Positions 1-12,989 of a stretch of 64,000 bases of DNA are shown in pieces; within the stretch, counting starts at the first letter, position 1, and the number at the start of each line of letters is the position of its first letter. Below the pieces are notes generated by a model that saw only the letters and a program-made list of their open reading frames with translations, searched no databases and was not told where the DNA came from. The stretch comes from Acestrorhynchus altus (Eukaryota > Chordata > Actinopteri > Characiformes > Acestrorhynchidae). The stretch spans positions 601,409 to 665,408 of the forward strand of contig JAVGWO010000026.1 in NCBI GenBank assembly GCA_034509495.1. Reading direction: 5' to 3'. A program made the position numbers and the translations under genes.

Positions 1-28
1 ACAATGATTTGGAACAAGAAGGAGCACT

Positions 29-75
29 GAGAGAGAGTGAGAGAGAGAGAGAGTGAGAGAGAGAGAGAGAGAGAG
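29..75. repeat. (GA)n microsatellite
   Basis: A run of GA dinucleotides interrupted by two GT units. It is a purine-only strand apart from those two bases. Seen directly. Confidence 0.95.
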
Positions 76-149
76 GGTGCAAATCAAATGCAGTTCCAAG
101 TAATGTTTTTGCATGGCAGGTTCTGTGTGTGTGTGGATGTTATGTGGGG

Positions 150-1095
150 GTCGCAGAGTCAGTGCAGGGTCACCGAGACTTTTATATGACTGCAAAAATA
201 CTAATGCGATGGTGCAGGATGTGTGGTAATTGTCTTAAGGGCACTAGCGACCATGGACTGATAAAACATCCACAGGAGTTTCCTGCAGATATTAAAAGAG
301 CACAGCCTCTTCAGAAAGTACAGTCTGCTATATCCCTTTCTGTACAAATTGACAGTATCATACATCCAGTCCAGCTTGCTGTTGAGCCACAGTCAAAGGT
401 ACTTGTATGAATCCACAGCTTCCACCTCGACTCCCTCAATCAGAACCGGTTCTCTGTGCTGGTTCTATTTGGTTGAAGATGTGTTGGAGTGGTGCATCCA
501 GTTAAGCACTGCTGGTCTTCAGCAATTGGGCACATAAATTAAACTCTGATCTGGTGCACAGTGATGTATGAGGGAGTCTGTGTTGTGGTGGATGGGGGAG
601 GTTAAGGTAAAATGGAGAAATGGCTGCAGTGAAGGAGAGGATGGGGAGGAAATGGGCTGGTTGAACCAGTTGAAGAAGTCATTTATTTTGTTCACATTCT
701 GTACTGTCCCCCCAATACTCATGCTGTTCCTCTAGCTTCAGTTCTACCTTTCTCCAAGTTGTCCTTAGCCTTAGCCTTGGCTGCTTCCATCACCTCCCTG
801 TCCCTGCTCCGGAAGGCTGCTTTCTTCCTGTTGAGGACAGCTTTGACTTCCTGTGATACTCATGGCTTGTTGTTTTGGTAACACTGCATAGTCTTAATGG
901 GGGAGACCATGTCTGCACAGAAGTTGAGATAATCCACCAGACAGTATCATCCTCTCTGTCCTCCCACTGGGTTACACAAGTGACTGTTCACATAGATGAT
1001 AATCCCCCCACCTTTGCTTTTACCGCTGCTACGGTAAATCTGCTGGTTGTTCAGTGCAGACAGATCTTGCAATCTTGTTCGGCAGCGAGATTACA
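150..1095 (-). mobile_element. L2-type LINE fragment, internally deleted
   Basis: Read on the minus strand, three blocks of a non-LTR retrotransposon ORF2 appear in the right order. First comes an endonuclease-domain block with GKSKGGGIIIYVN (about 990-960). Next is the endonuclease-RT linker with VLNRKKAAFRSRDREVMEAA (about 840-760). Last is the end of the reverse transcriptase with YSRLYFLKRLCSFNICRKLL (about 330-250). The catalytic palm of the reverse transcriptase is missing between the last two blocks, and stops and frameshifts interrupt the rest, so the copy is dead. These blocks are characteristic of the L2/CR1/Rex1 group in fish. The exact family is my inference, and the outer ends are approximate. 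Confidence 0.75.
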
Positions 1096-1635
1096 TTCCC
1101 CAAGATAACAGAGGGAATGGACGGTTTGCAGCTGTGTTCATTGATTGTTTGGTAAATGTTTTATTAGGTCTTGGCATTTTGGTTTCTTCAGATATGGGTC
1201 AGAATGGTTTGGGGTTGTTTTTTTGTGTTATTTTCTTTACAGGGCTCATGTTGGAGGTCACCACTAGGGGGAGAGCTCCCTTGAAAAGGACACATCCTGG
1301 AGGAAGGAAGAGAGGGGAAAGAGAGAAGCTTGCCTCTGATGTGACCTTCCGGTTTCCTACCTGGTTCCCTAAACAAAGAGCTGGACAATACTGGGGAGGT
1401 TCTTATTGTATACTGACCCTGTAAAATGTGTACAACAGACTTTAGATTCTTTGTTGATACTCAGATCTGGTTTGTTTATTTTTCTTTTGATTTTTTGTTT
1501 TTGTATGTACACAAATCCTAGAAATAATAACAAGATATTATTGGCAGCTCTGGTCAGGTGTGTAATTGGGGAACCTGGAGGACACGGATATTAAGTTTTC
1601 TGTTTTTGTTAGACTGGGTCATAACATTTACCCAC
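1096..1635. other. Unassigned segment, possible LTR-like relic
   Basis: There is no gene. The stretch has a T-rich middle and ends with a run resembling the 3' end of a long terminal repeat, but no paired repeat, primer-binding site or coding relic confirms this. The open frames seen here lack any domain I recognise. Confidence 0.3.
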
Positions 1636-1920
1636 AGTGTTGGGCAGTAACAGAATACATGTAAAGGCATTACATAATTAGGGTACAAAAAAATAATCTG
1701 AAATACATTAGTTACATTGAAAAAGTAAGAATATATAATAAAAAAAAAATTTTTTTATAGTAATTACAAGGAGTATTACATTATAACCTTAGAATGATCC
1801 CTACATGTTTCTAATCTATTTATGTTTGAGATGCTCCTGTTGTTGACACACACACACAAAGCTTGTTGAGTGTAACAGCACCCCATTGAAGATTATTGAG
1901 ACTACATCCCCTGGATGGCT
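1636..1920. repeat. Possible hAT-like non-autonomous DNA transposon relic
   Basis: It begins with cagtgttgggcagtaac, the terminal motif of a very common vertebrate short DNA-transposon type whose interior alternates GTAATxxATTAC-like palindromic words. Such words recur here (gtaaaggcattac, gtaattac, gtattacattat). The far end and the target duplication are not identified. Confidence 0.4.
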
Positions 1921-2279
1921 TACTGCAAAAATGCATTCACTAAGGAAATATCAAAATAAATTTTTAAAACCAAAAAGGAATTACATCAATGTTCAATGTA
2001 AATTAGACATTCTGGCAGAAAATGTCTAACCTTCAAAGGTCTCCACTCACATTTAAAGAAATGTTTTTTTCCAGGTGTTTCAGTGTGTTTTAGTACTACA
2101 GTATTAAACACAATAACCTGTAAACTATTATATAAAATCTTATATTCCCACAAATACATAGATGTATGGTTAACATGTACCACAAGAATTTTGTAAAACA
2201 CACTTATTTTATACATATACTACAATTCACAATAAGCTCCACTCCACTGATGGCCCTGTTTTGCCAAATGCACACAAAT

Positions 2280-2301
2280 GAACCTCCTGATATGGAGGTT
2301 C
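2280..2301. repeat. Perfect short inverted repeat
   Basis: Eight-base arms gaacctcc and ggaggttc are separated by tgatat, giving a perfect 22-nt stem-loop. It stands alone in AT-rich DNA. No function is implied. Confidence 0.7.
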
Positions 2302-3876
2302 TAAAAATTAACAGTCAGAATTAGTTTGAGTTTAGATTTAGTTTACATTATGGTTATGCTCAGGGTAATGTTCAGTTTTGAGTCAGTGTAGATTATGGAT
2401 ATGGTTAAGTTTAGGGCAAGGGTTAAAGTAAGAGTTTAGTTTAGTTTAGTTTCATTTTATTTTTCGTTTTGTTTCGTTTTGCTTTGTTTCGTTTAGTTAT
2501 CTGTAATGGAATGTATTTTTAAAGTTACACTCCAAACCCTGTTTACACATGCATCCCCAAGAGGCTAAATAAGACTAAATCAGACTTCTGTCATCACACT
2601 TGCACATTAAAGTGAAATTCTTCAGCATGTTGGAGATAGACATGCTATGGAACCACTGAAAGAAGGTTTAAGGGCTTTGGTCTAGAGCCAAACAGTTGCA
2701 GTTTAGCAAACCCACAAATCAAACCCACAACCCTGCAATGAGTACACAGCACTTTAAGGAGTAACCCATCATACTGCCCATTAAAATATCATAGGTATAC
2801 ATTCTGTGATTTATAAATATAACAAATTACTATATTTATGTGTATTTTAATGTAAGATTACACATGGGAGAGTTTAGAACAGAACTGTTTAATTATATCA
2901 ATACAAACACTTGCATGCTGTATACAGTACTACCCTCATACACAATTTATACACATATACAAACATCTACAGTATCCATGTTACATGTTACAAGCCAGTG
3001 AAGAACATCATACATAGGCATGCACTCCGAACAATAAATAAAACTATTGGGGAAAGACGTCCATAAACACTCTACAAAAAACTGGCATGCTTTCCTACAC
3101 AGATGAATGGAAACATATCCCACCTGCTGCTTTCTTGTAAAAGCAGCCTTGCTGTAGTCTGTCTACCATACTCATGCCCTTTCTACCTCAGGGTGAGCTC
3201 TCTAAAGAAGACACATTGCCTTTGAAATGAACAGTTGAGTTGTGATCAAAGAAAAAAGCACAATTCTTTTCTCGGCTTAGCCAAAGAAAAATGTTGTTGG
3301 AAGTCAGCGCAGGTAAAAATGTGAGGGCAAATGCTGAAATGTCGGCGCTCTCTCTCTGACCTCAAATACTACATTAAAACACCCATTCTTTGTTAGGTGT
3401 GAAAGGGCTTAGGCCTGATAAAAAGGAATGTAAAGCTGTCACCTGCAATAGGTGAAGACTTATTATTTATTATTTTGATATACTGTTCAGATATATGTAA
3501 TTATGAAATTAATTTACATTCAATTAACATTTTGTGTTTATAGGTGCAAAGTTCCACTTCTGAACTGTTCTTTGTTCTGTTGAACTGTTCTGTTCAAAGA
3601 TGAAAAAAAATATATAAGGAAATCTAATTTATGACAATATATAGATTTAAAATTAACAAGATTGCTAGAATATATGAAATGTCATTTTTGTGGAATGTGG
3701 AAATATATGTGATATAATCATATTTTTGCCAACTTATTGTAAATTAGTCATTTTTAAATGTGGGACATATGCGTATCAACACGTATTTGTGTAACTGATT
3801 GACTGTATTTAACAGTATGTGAAATGTACTAAATTTAAGAAGGTTATGCAAAAATGTGTACTATAATCCATATTTA
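2302..3876. other. Intergenic, AT-rich, no gene seen
   Basis: About 2320-2500 is degenerate low-complexity DNA (gtttag and ttcgtttt words). Around 3110-3430 the sequence is more complex and includes a TCF/LEF-like gatcaaag. It could be conserved non-coding DNA, but conservation cannot be judged from one sequence. No coding frame is convincing. Confidence 0.6.
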
Positions 3877-4040
3877 CAGTCCTGTGAAAAAGATAGGAAA
3901 ATATTTAAAATACTTTTTTAACTTATTTAATCTTAGTTTGGTTTGCTCTTGATTGTGAGTGGCATCACCATAGTGGGAACTAAAGAGCTCTCTGAGGCCT
4001 TCAGAAAAAAGGTTGCAGATACATACAAATAAGGCATTTT
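3877..4040 (+). mobile_element. Tc1-like transposon, 5' end fragment
   Basis: The stretch starts with a terminal-repeat-like cctgtgaaaaagataggaaa. It continues into the start of a Tc1-like transposase: after ggcatcaccatagtgggaac comes a frame reading KELSEAFRKKVADTYK, the first helix region of the DNA-binding domain. A diverged second copy of the same region lies at about 18210-18280. The remainder of the element is absent. Confidence 0.7.
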
Positions 4041-5455
4041 AAAAAATCTTATAACAATTAGAATTTAGATGTCAGAGACTGGCTTATAGGAAACATTTAA
4101 TTGACATTATTTTAGTCAAAGTCAAACATTGCCATGCGGTGTCTTGACATTTTCACATGATTGTATATGTTTACAATATATATGTACATTTCTGGATTTA
4201 TATATATATATACAAAAGCAAAAATTTCTCATATGTATTAAAGCAACAAATAAGCATAATAATAAATATCATATTTTACCACTACACACAACTGCCCACA
4301 AAATTAGAAATGTTGCATTCTATGTTATTTATTGTGAATCTAAAGGATAAGACAAACTGGAGAAGACAGATGAAGGAAATGGAGAAAGTTGAAATAAGTG
4401 TTTGGCTTTAGTAATACTCTATGGACCTGTGTATAATGGAATTCTCATTGGAATCTTGCACTGAATATTTCTGTCTTACAATTCCAATAACAAGTCATAC
4501 AGCCATCATTTATCTGTACAAGTTGTACAGCCATCATTTATCTACTCCAGAGGTTCAGTTGTGGTTTTTTGAGGCCGGCGTAAGGCTCGAAGTTCAGAAT
4601 GCCAGCCAGTTGGTGATTCAAGAGGTGAGGAATCTGAAAACTCATCTTTACACAGGGGCTTTAAAGAGGCCTTGGGTAGACATCTGGAGTGAGCTTAATA
4701 AGGTGTTTTTTCACGTGGGAATTAAAACACCCCTCGCGCTTTCCTGTCGTGTACAGTATTAGAATGCCCGGGGTTTGGGTAATGACCTTGGTGCATTTGA
4801 GGGGGCCTTCTTTTTAACACAAGCACATGGCTGGGGTTGCCCCCTTGGGCTACAGGGGCACCAGAACATGGGGTGCTCACATACAGACCTAAGTACACCC
4901 ACATTCCAGCAAGGTCAAAGGTCAGCCTTACTGGCACCTTGTATAAAGCTTTTATACATGTCCGCAAGTCCTTCTGAAAACAGTGGGACTGGTCTTAAGA
5001 TGTTATACAGGATCCACTCCATACAATGTTCCCAAGCTATTAAGGTCCAGCAGATGTACAAGGTTGGATCCTTTTCCACGCCCTGTACACCCCCTTTCTT
5101 CTCCCCCAAAAGTGTTCTCAAACCATGCTCATTAGCCTCTTGTCCACTGCCCATGTTTGAGGACTTGTGTGGACATCCACATATGGGTGCTGATGGGTTT
5201 TCAGAGAAAATATTGTAAAATGGAAATGGCCTGTTTGTGTGGGTGGGGTCCATGTGATTGCTGTCACGGGCGTCTGGTCACAGACCTGGCCCTCACTCTG
5301 TTTTCTCTGCACATAAAGGTAGTAGTGTGTAAAAGCTAGGGTCTGACCTACAGTGTTGTCTTGATGGTTACAAGCAGCATGTTAGCACTCTTTATTAGTC
5401 TGTATTTCCATGTTAGAGAAAAGAACTGGTTTGTTGGCTATGTTGGATATGTTGT
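4041..5455. other. No recognised gene; GC-richer block with overlapping frames
   Basis: From about 4540 to 5330 the GC content is visibly higher than in the flanks, and open frames of 60-147 codons overlap on both strands, as expected from reduced stop density. I recognise no domain in any of them. One short plus-strand stretch (4551-4624) is listed separately as an exon candidate. Confidence 0.5.
4551..4624 (+). other. Weak candidate exon
   Basis: The stretch is preceded by atttatctactccag and followed by gtgagg, so it has acceptor-like and donor-like edges. Its only open phase contains LWFFEAGVRLEVQNASQLV. I recognise no family, and such combinations arise by chance in GC-richer DNA. Confidence 0.15.
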
Positions 5456-6240
5456 TTCAAGGTTCAAGGTTCAAGGTTCGATTTATTTGTCACACACATA
5501 GTTATACACAGTACAACATGCAGTGAAATGCTTTTTTACAACTGTCTGCACCCACAGATCAAAAGGGGAGAGGGGAGAAGGTAGGGAGAAGGTAAACAGA
5601 ATAAATGGCAGAATAAATATGAAAAACAGAATAAATATGTGCAGGTGTGACTAATAGTTCTGAGGTAGCAAGGAAATAACTTGGTGGAGGTAGGTGTGTA
5701 AATAGGTGTGTGAATAGGTTTAAGTTTCTATAAAGTGCAATGTGCAATTTTTGCTACATATTGCTGTATACGAGAGCGTTGGTGACCTATGAGAGTCAAT
5801 GGGATTTAGGATTAAAATTGAAGTTGGATCTGGTTCAGAGTCCGAATAGCCTGAGGGAAGAAACTCAGTGTCATCCTTTCTGTGGTGGATCTCAGTGAGC
5901 GGAACCGCTTTCCTGATGGCAGCAAAGCGAAAAGCCCATTTTTAGGATGGCTGAGGTCCTTCACGATATTCATGGCTTTCAACCAGCACCGCTGGTTATA
6001 GATAGACTGCAGGTCTGGAAGTATTGTCCTCATGATGCGCTCAGCAGAGCGCATCACTCTCTGCAGGGTCTGTCTGTCCTGTTTGGTGCTGTTTCCGAAC
6101 CAGGCCACGGAGTTCCTCGTGAGGATGCTCTCGATGGTGCAGGAGCAGAAGTTCCGCAGTACCGTGGAGGGCCTTCTGAAGTCCCTAAGGCACCTGAGGA
6201 AGTAAAGACGATGTCTGGCTTTCTTTACCAGACAAAGAAA
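5456..6240 (-). mobile_element. L2-type LINE, 3' terminal fragment
   Basis: On the minus strand this encodes the last part of a LINE ORF2, after the reverse transcriptase core. The frame reads RHRLYFLRCLRDFRRPSTVL, then AWFGNSTKQDRQTLQRVMRS, then LFALLPSGKRFRSLRSTTER and SFFPQAIRTLN, which is typical of the L2/Rex1 group of fish LINEs. A 3' untranslated region follows and ends at 5456-5480 in a short (TTCAAGG)n repeat, read on the minus strand as a (CCTTGAA)n tail. The copy is 5'-truncated, as LINE insertions usually are, and this C-terminal part is comparatively intact at about 98 codons. It is not a host gene. Confidence 0.85.
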
Positions 6241-9200
6241 CTGTCACCTTAACTTTAAGGAATTGTATCTGTAGAGATACATTATAACAAAAGACTTAAA
6301 GACTCAATTATAAGATCAGTGACAAATCAGTGATTAAATTGAGCAAAGATGTTCTACAAGAGTAAAGAAGAATATATTATTTGTTTCCCATTTATAATTC
6401 AAGCAGATAAGTTATGTTGATAGTATAAATTCTTATTAGTTTTTAAAGTAAAATGGCTGTGATTCCTAAACATTTAATGCAATATTTTTGTTAAACCCTG
6501 TGAATTAAAGCTGGTAATCTACACTTCAGTCAATTCAGCATAAAATGCTTTATTTACAAAAATGTCAATTACAAATGTGCTGGAGGATGCCATTCAGAAA
6601 CTGTATGCCTCCATGATCAACAATGTCTTATACTGTTTCCAGGCTAGAGGCAGCCAAACAGAGCACCAGAGCCACATTTCAATTGTAAGTTTTATCCAAT
6701 AAATTTTCACATTTCACTCTAATAGTGTGAACACGTTTGCTGTCTAGTTTGTAGCTTGAGAAAAACAAGCATGTTTTTCTTATTTTCCATCATAGCTATT
6801 GATGACTTTTCCTGCTTGTTTTCTACTATTTTCATTCTGCTATACAGACCCTCATCTATAGCTATTCTGTCAGACCTTACACTCCCTGATCATTATTCAA
6901 TTGCAAAACTTCACCTCAGTGTGTTTTTGATACTCCATCCAAGAAGTGATCTTTTGAACTTTTCTTAAAAGATGTTTCCAGTGAGCAGCTGGGATATCTG
7001 CCGGCTTTGCGGATCCAAAAGTCTTCACAGATCAAACCGCAGAAAGTGCTGTAAACTTATCACAGCACACTCTGATCTCAGTGTCAGAGCATGTCACGAT
7101 ACAAGAGCATATTCTTCCAGGGTCTTCTGCTATGTGGCATTAATGCATGTACAGTATTACAGTAAAAGATAAAAGATCTTTCTCTTGTGATCATCTGTCT
7201 CTTTGAATCGGTTTCACAGCATACAGTGTCTGGTGACTCTTGGCCTCTGAATGATCTTGCTGGGTTTTTTTCTCATTATACATGATTGTTATGAGTTCCC
7301 CAGACCTGCAAGCTGGCCCGCAGCATCAGAAATGTGCTAATGCACTTCTGAATTTACTGGGGGGGCTTATTGGGATAGACCTGGCTCTAACACATCCATC
7401 CATCCATGAGATGGGCTTTGCATGTCACGCATGTGGCTAAAGATAGACCAATAGCAAAATATATTAGATCTCAGGAGCATGTCTGTTTATTTGTTTCTCT
7501 AAATGCTTTAATAATCAGAGGAGACATGATTAAGCATTTTGTAGAAAGACATGTATAACATGTCTGGACAGAGCACAGATAAACTACATGAACTATTTAT
7601 GACCTACAGGCTACATTCAGTGCACAGAATGAAATTCCCCCATTACACACTGACTTGAACACTTGTTTGTGTATGTTTATTGGAAGTCATATAACGCAGT
7701 GACGGGCAATGGCGCCAATAGCAACACAAAGATTTATTCTCCAATATGTCAAAAAATGTTGTGTTTGTATACCATCGCAACAACAAACATGACAATAGTA
7801 TTATCTCTCTCAAAGTTTTCCCATCCAGTGGAGTTTCAAAAATATCCATTACTGATAATGAGACTTCAGTGTCTGACCTAGTATTAAATATGTCTGGCTC
7901 CAGTAACAAGTAGTCTCAACATGCCAATATGGGCAAAACAACATTCAGAGAGTTGTTTTCTCAGCTTAACAGTAAACAGTACACTATGCATTTGTACATA
8001 ATAATACCTTTGCAGCATGATGCAATACAAATGGTCTATATGTATAGAAAGAGTTCCTTATTATCATGTGTTTTGGTTCCTTCAGATAAAACAAAACTTT
8101 GATGAAATACAATCTTTAAACACAGTTATAGTTATAGTTATAGCTTTTCATAAAAGGGGTAGACAAACATTCTGATTGGGAAAGGTGCAGAATAATAGAT
8201 TTCCTAAGTATTTTAGGGTTTTTTTATGTATAAACAATAAGTCTGTAACTTTCATGTAACAAATTTATTTACAAATCTATGTACATGTTATTTTGGATAA
8301 AAAATGAAACATTTTTAATAATTATTCCTGTCTTAGTGTATGGTGTTCTCTTCTTGTGATGTGTTCTCTTTGTGATGTACTGTTAGCAAACCGATGCTGC
8401 CTTTTTTGGCTTTTGCTTTGCTGCATGCCAAATTTGAGCTCCTCTTCTGTTGACACTGGCACAGAAAAAGCAGAATCTGGTGCTGATGTGCTGCTCTCCA
8501 GTATCAACAACACCATGTTCTGTTGTGAAACTCTGCTAGTTATTGGAATACAGGTTTTAAAACTTTGCCAGGTTTGACTTTGGCTTTCCCAAATTTTGCA
8601 TGGGTAAAAATAAATAGAGTTAAGAATGTTAAGTAACAGTTTGTGGGTTTTAGAGTTAAGGATATGCATTTACATCACATTCTCGCCTGAACAGGCTCCC
8701 TGAGTTCAAATGAGTGGCAAAACATTGTGTAGCATGGTTGGATTTAGGGTAAACTCTAGAAGCTGCAGGGCAGTGGTACTCCAGGACAAGGACTGAGGAC
8801 AGCTGCACAAGTACAGCCTGAAAGCATGCAAAGATTTAGCTAGAATATCTAGAATATCTCTGCTCTGATGTTACCATAAAATCTGACATCTAAAATATAA
8901 ACTATTGTAGTCATCATAAAAGGTTAATCATAAATAGATGGAGATGCTAAATATGTAACTAATGAGTATCAATACAATAGGCATATACATTATGTAATGA
9001 TATTATATCTAAATCCAGCATTGCTAACTAGGTACTATTTTGTAAATCTATATTTCTGTACCTGGATTCCAGTTGTATCTGTGAATTGCAAGAATCCAGT
9101 AATTCCTCTTCTCATAAACTGACAGTTGTCTGTTCTTGAATTCAGAGTCCTTGCTGTATCTGTTTGTACAGTCATTCGCTCTACAGCACTCTGACAAAAG

Positions 9201-10365
9201 TCAGTCTTTTTGCCACTCATTAGGCATGACCGCAGTGACTCCTGCCAGCTCTGACATTATGTGCATCCCCTTTATTTTGCTCATTTTCCAGCACTGTTTT
9301 GGTTATGCTGGACATTCTTTTGAAGGAAGATATAACAAGTTCACAGTATGTCAGTTCCATGTTCGGAATTCTATCCACTCAACTAAGTCAAAGAACACAC
9401 AGTTTGATATTGTCAGGCCCCTTTCAACTGAAAAGGTAACATGTTTGTAAGAATTAGATTATTATAGAAACCTAAAAATTCAAAAAGATGGCAAAAAAGT
9501 AACTTCACTCTGTGCCACTGCACATACAGTACTATATTTATAATAGGCCATTTTGATTCAGTCTGCAGCCATTTCTGGACGTGGACCCATGGCAAGCACC
9601 TTAGAACAATTAGACATCTTATTCCAATTGCTTTAACGGCACCTTCCCATTTTCCACCTCAGGCTTCTAGTGACATCATTATAGGAGCCCTAGTTTGAAG
9701 CTATCTACAGGTTCCCATCCAGATTAGTGACTACTTTTGTATAAAGAAGGGGGTTTAGAACAGTTTAATCTATTATCCATGGACAAGCTGCTTGAAATAA
9801 GAGGAGAAGCAGGAAATAAGGGCAATTGATCCAATTTACTGTGGAATTGAGAACACTGCCTTGAGAAAGAACATTTGCTTTATTCATTGCTAAAATAAGT
9901 CCTGTTCTTTTTGAAGACCAGCAAATACATGCCTATTCCCACAGAGTAGATCAGAATGACAGTTTCTTTATACGCTTTTATTTATACTGAATGTTTAGTG
10001 GGAATATGTCATAGGTGTGCATCCACACATAAGAATCTCAAGTTATTGTGGGTGTGGGATTGAATACCTTTTTGAGTACTTTGAGCATCAGGATTGTGGG
10101 CTTTTGATTGGTCAATCGAGTCTCAGTTTTTAAATTGGTTATATGACACAAAAACAGTCATAATCATATGGTATGACATCATTTTATGTTCTTGTAAGCA
10201 TTCTGGGAATTACTATGTCTTTCACTGTTGGGACATCATGGACTAATTGGATACAGTCGCTGTTGCTTCATAAGAAAGGTCGTGAGAAAGTCAGACTTTG
10301 TCTTCATTTGACTTAGATTAACATCATCTTACTTTCATTTTCAAGTGTTGTCAGTGCAAATTTGG
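6241..10365. other. Intergenic, no recognised gene
   Basis: AT-rich sequence with frames up to 115 codons (8322-8669, minus) and no domains I know. Small features include an (AGTTAT)n run near 8125 and a possible repeat end at about 8770-8810 (cagtggtactccaggac). About 9600-9870 has a more complex composition that could be non-coding functional DNA, but nothing proves it. Confidence 0.55.
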
Positions 10366-10368
10366 GAG

Positions 10369-10389
10369 CGAGAGAGAGAGAGAGAGAGA
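10369..10389. repeat. (GA)n microsatellite
   Basis: A run of about ten GA dinucleotides. Confidence 0.9.
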
Positions 10390-10727
10390 TTCAGGGTTCA
10401 ATGCAAAGGAGAGGTAACCTTCAACTGAACTCAGAGAAGGATGAGTAGAATCACAGATATGTCCTTGGCAGCAGTCCTCTCATCTCCATGTGGGTTGCAT
10501 TTGTGAGGTTATGTTTGTTTAAAGAACCCCTCCACTGTATGTGCTGTTCAACAGCCATGTTTCTTGACTGTGATCAGGATTTTGATGGCTTCTTTAACTA
10601 CTAAATTCCCATTATCACCAGACCAAATCTTCACCTTAGATATTTTGCATGGTGATTTTTTTTTTTGTTTGTTTGTTTATTGATTTTTTTTACTCATTTG
10701 AACACTTCAAATGTTTACTTATTGATT

Positions 10728-10852
10728 TTAACAAGGCACAGAAGTAACACATTATATTATGTGTCTTTGTTGAGTAACACTTTATAATAACAACAAGCCA
10801 CAATAAATAATGTGTTTTTGTCATCTAATTAAAAGTTAATGACAGTTGAAAA
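10728..10852. repeat. Dispersed repeat, copy 1
   Basis: This segment aligns to 11884-12008. Both begin with a ttaacaagg word, pass through taacact..ataac.aagcca, and end in a 30-base identical block (10823-10852 and 11979-12008). The first copy is slightly longer because of small indels. The taacactttataataa word is also a common end of fish DNA-transposon relics. Confidence 0.7.
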
Positions 10853-11883
10853 AAATGTTAATTGATAATGATCATTCATTATGCATTGATAATGAGATTT
10901 GATTATTAACCATTTCCAGAGTGCACAGAAGAAACCTGTATGGATGAACAATACAACAAACTTCTCATAGGAGTTGCCTTGTCCACAGGGTACTTTAGCA
11001 GTACCTACCCAGTAAAAATATCAGTCAGAACGCACTGCCATGTCACAATAACACTGCAACACTGCAATGTAAACAACACTGCATTTCATTAACAATCAAT
11101 CAATCAATATTATATAAACTAATATATTAGTCTTACCGCCAAGACAGAAAATACCTATGTTTCATGAATGCTTATTGTATTGCAATGTAAAGCAATTTAT
11201 TTTCTTCTCCTATAAAGTTGAAATTTGAAGATGGATTTTGCAAATTTTTCATGACAGTAACAATATGTTTCTAACTATATTATAGGTTTCAGTTGTAACT
11301 TTGTAGTAATAATAATTTTCAGGTACCACTGTTTAAAATTCAAAATAGCAATTGTTGAGTTGCCATTTTGGAGAAGGAACAAACACACTTTTTATATGTA
11401 AGTCACTGTACAAATATTTTCACAAGTCATTAAGTAATTCTGTGGCATTTCTTTTGGCCCCTACATCATAAAATTGGATGCAATATAAAGAACAAATGTC
11501 AGACTCAAAATATATGGATATGGATATAATGTTTTTTTCTTGAGAGCATAAATATGTTAATCGTATAACATTAGGTAAGGATTAAAGGAATGTTTATGAA
11601 TCACACAGTAAGTAAGGGCTTATCATTTCAAGTTACATAATATGGATATACATGAAACCCATATAGATTATATATAGATGTTCAAATTGTTAACAAATCC
11701 TCTGGTGTTTTGGTTAAGGTCGGATAATGATTATGGCTAGGTTTAGAAATAGGATGAGTGTTAAATTGAGATTTAGGGTAAACTTTAGATTAGGGTTAAG
11801 TTTAAGGTTAGGAAATACAGACTTTAAGGAAAATATATATTAAGTTGAATGTAACTAAAGGATAAATGAACTGTATGAAGTGT

Positions 11884-12008
11884 TTGACTTTAACAAGGAA
11901 TAGAAATTAGCATTATATTATATAACACTTAATAACAAGCCATAATAGCAAGCCACGTTCAATAATATGTTTTTTCTTATCTAATTAAAAGTTAATGACA
12001 GTTGAAAA
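11884..12008. repeat. Dispersed repeat, copy 2
   Basis: The direct-orientation partner of 10728-10852, sharing a 30-base identical 3' block. It is either a local tandem duplication with later divergence or two insertions of one family; the sequence between the two copies shows no similarity that I can see. Confidence 0.7.
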
Positions 12009-12611
12009 TGCAGTTTTAATGCTCATATTCAGTAGTTAAATTAGCGTTCTTGAAACTTTGCCTGCACAGCATTATTTAGCTACCTAATACTTAAGCATAC
12101 AGCCAGAGAAAATCCTTAGAGGCTAGCTGGTTAGTTTTCCAAGCAGATTTCTTAGAAACCAATGCCAATAGTCAGGCTTTTTAAAGATATTTGATAAAGA
12201 TATTAGAACACCTGCTGTTTCTTGAGAGGAGTTCAGAGACTGATTTGATCTGAACTTTTTTGAGGCAAGCTACACAATTGCATACAGCACTATGCTTTGG
12301 AATACAATCACCGTGGAGTACAAGAGCACACTACTGATCTATGGACATCTTGCCGTATGGAGCTATATATCACAGTCACACCTCACAACGTTACAGACAC
12401 CTGGTAGATGCAAGTTTAATTTAGAGCCTGTGTTTAGCTGTTATTTGAAATACGATTTGAAACATTCTTTGCTGTTGTCAATCAGCATTTTAACTTTAAC
12501 TATGGAAATAATGAGTCAGCTATGTTTTTAAAACAACTAGTAAAAAGTAGTAATCATGCAACTGCTAATGCAGAGAACTTTTACCAGAGGTTACTTTTTC
12601 TTTTTTCTTTC

Positions 12612-12614
<3 letters not shown>
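12009..12614. other. Intergenic, no gene seen
   Basis: AT-rich spacer with one 79-codon frame (12292-12531) that has no domain I recognise. Confidence 0.6.
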
Positions 12615-12643
<29 letters not shown>

Positions 12644-12665
12644 CTTCTTCTTCTTCTTCTTCTTC
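12615..12665. repeat. (TTC)n microsatellite
   Basis: Seventeen TTC units in a row. It is a pure polypyrimidine tract with mirror symmetry, a type that can form triplex DNA. Confidence 0.95.
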
Positions 12666-12873
12666 ACTTTTCTACTGAAGGATCTAGACTTTAACATATA
12701 GAGTCATAATATTTTAAGTTATTCCTGGTTTATTCAAGCAAAACAATGTGTATACTACTGTCATTAAACTGTTTTCTGGAATCCAGGAATATCACTGATC
12801 AATATATTGGGTAATAGAAAAAAAATGACAAGTGTGGAGCAAAGCAAGTTTATTTGTGTTCAAATGTTTACAC

Positions 12874-12938
12874 TGTGTGTGTGTTGGGGGTGTGTGAGTG
12901 TGTGTGAGTGTGTGTGTGTGTGTGGGGGGGGGGGGGGG
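12874..12938. repeat. (TG)n tract ending in a G run
   Basis: TG dinucleotides with GA variants, followed by about fifteen consecutive G residues. The 64-codon frame across it is a repeat artefact. Confidence 0.9.
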
Positions 12939-12989
12939 TTGGGACCACTGTCAAATATTTTAAAGAACTTGTTATTAATAGTAATATTC

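Noticed and set aside
5812..6108. 98-codon minus frame as a host gene
   Set aside because: The peptide is the C-terminal end of an L2-type LINE ORF2 followed by a LINE 3' tail.
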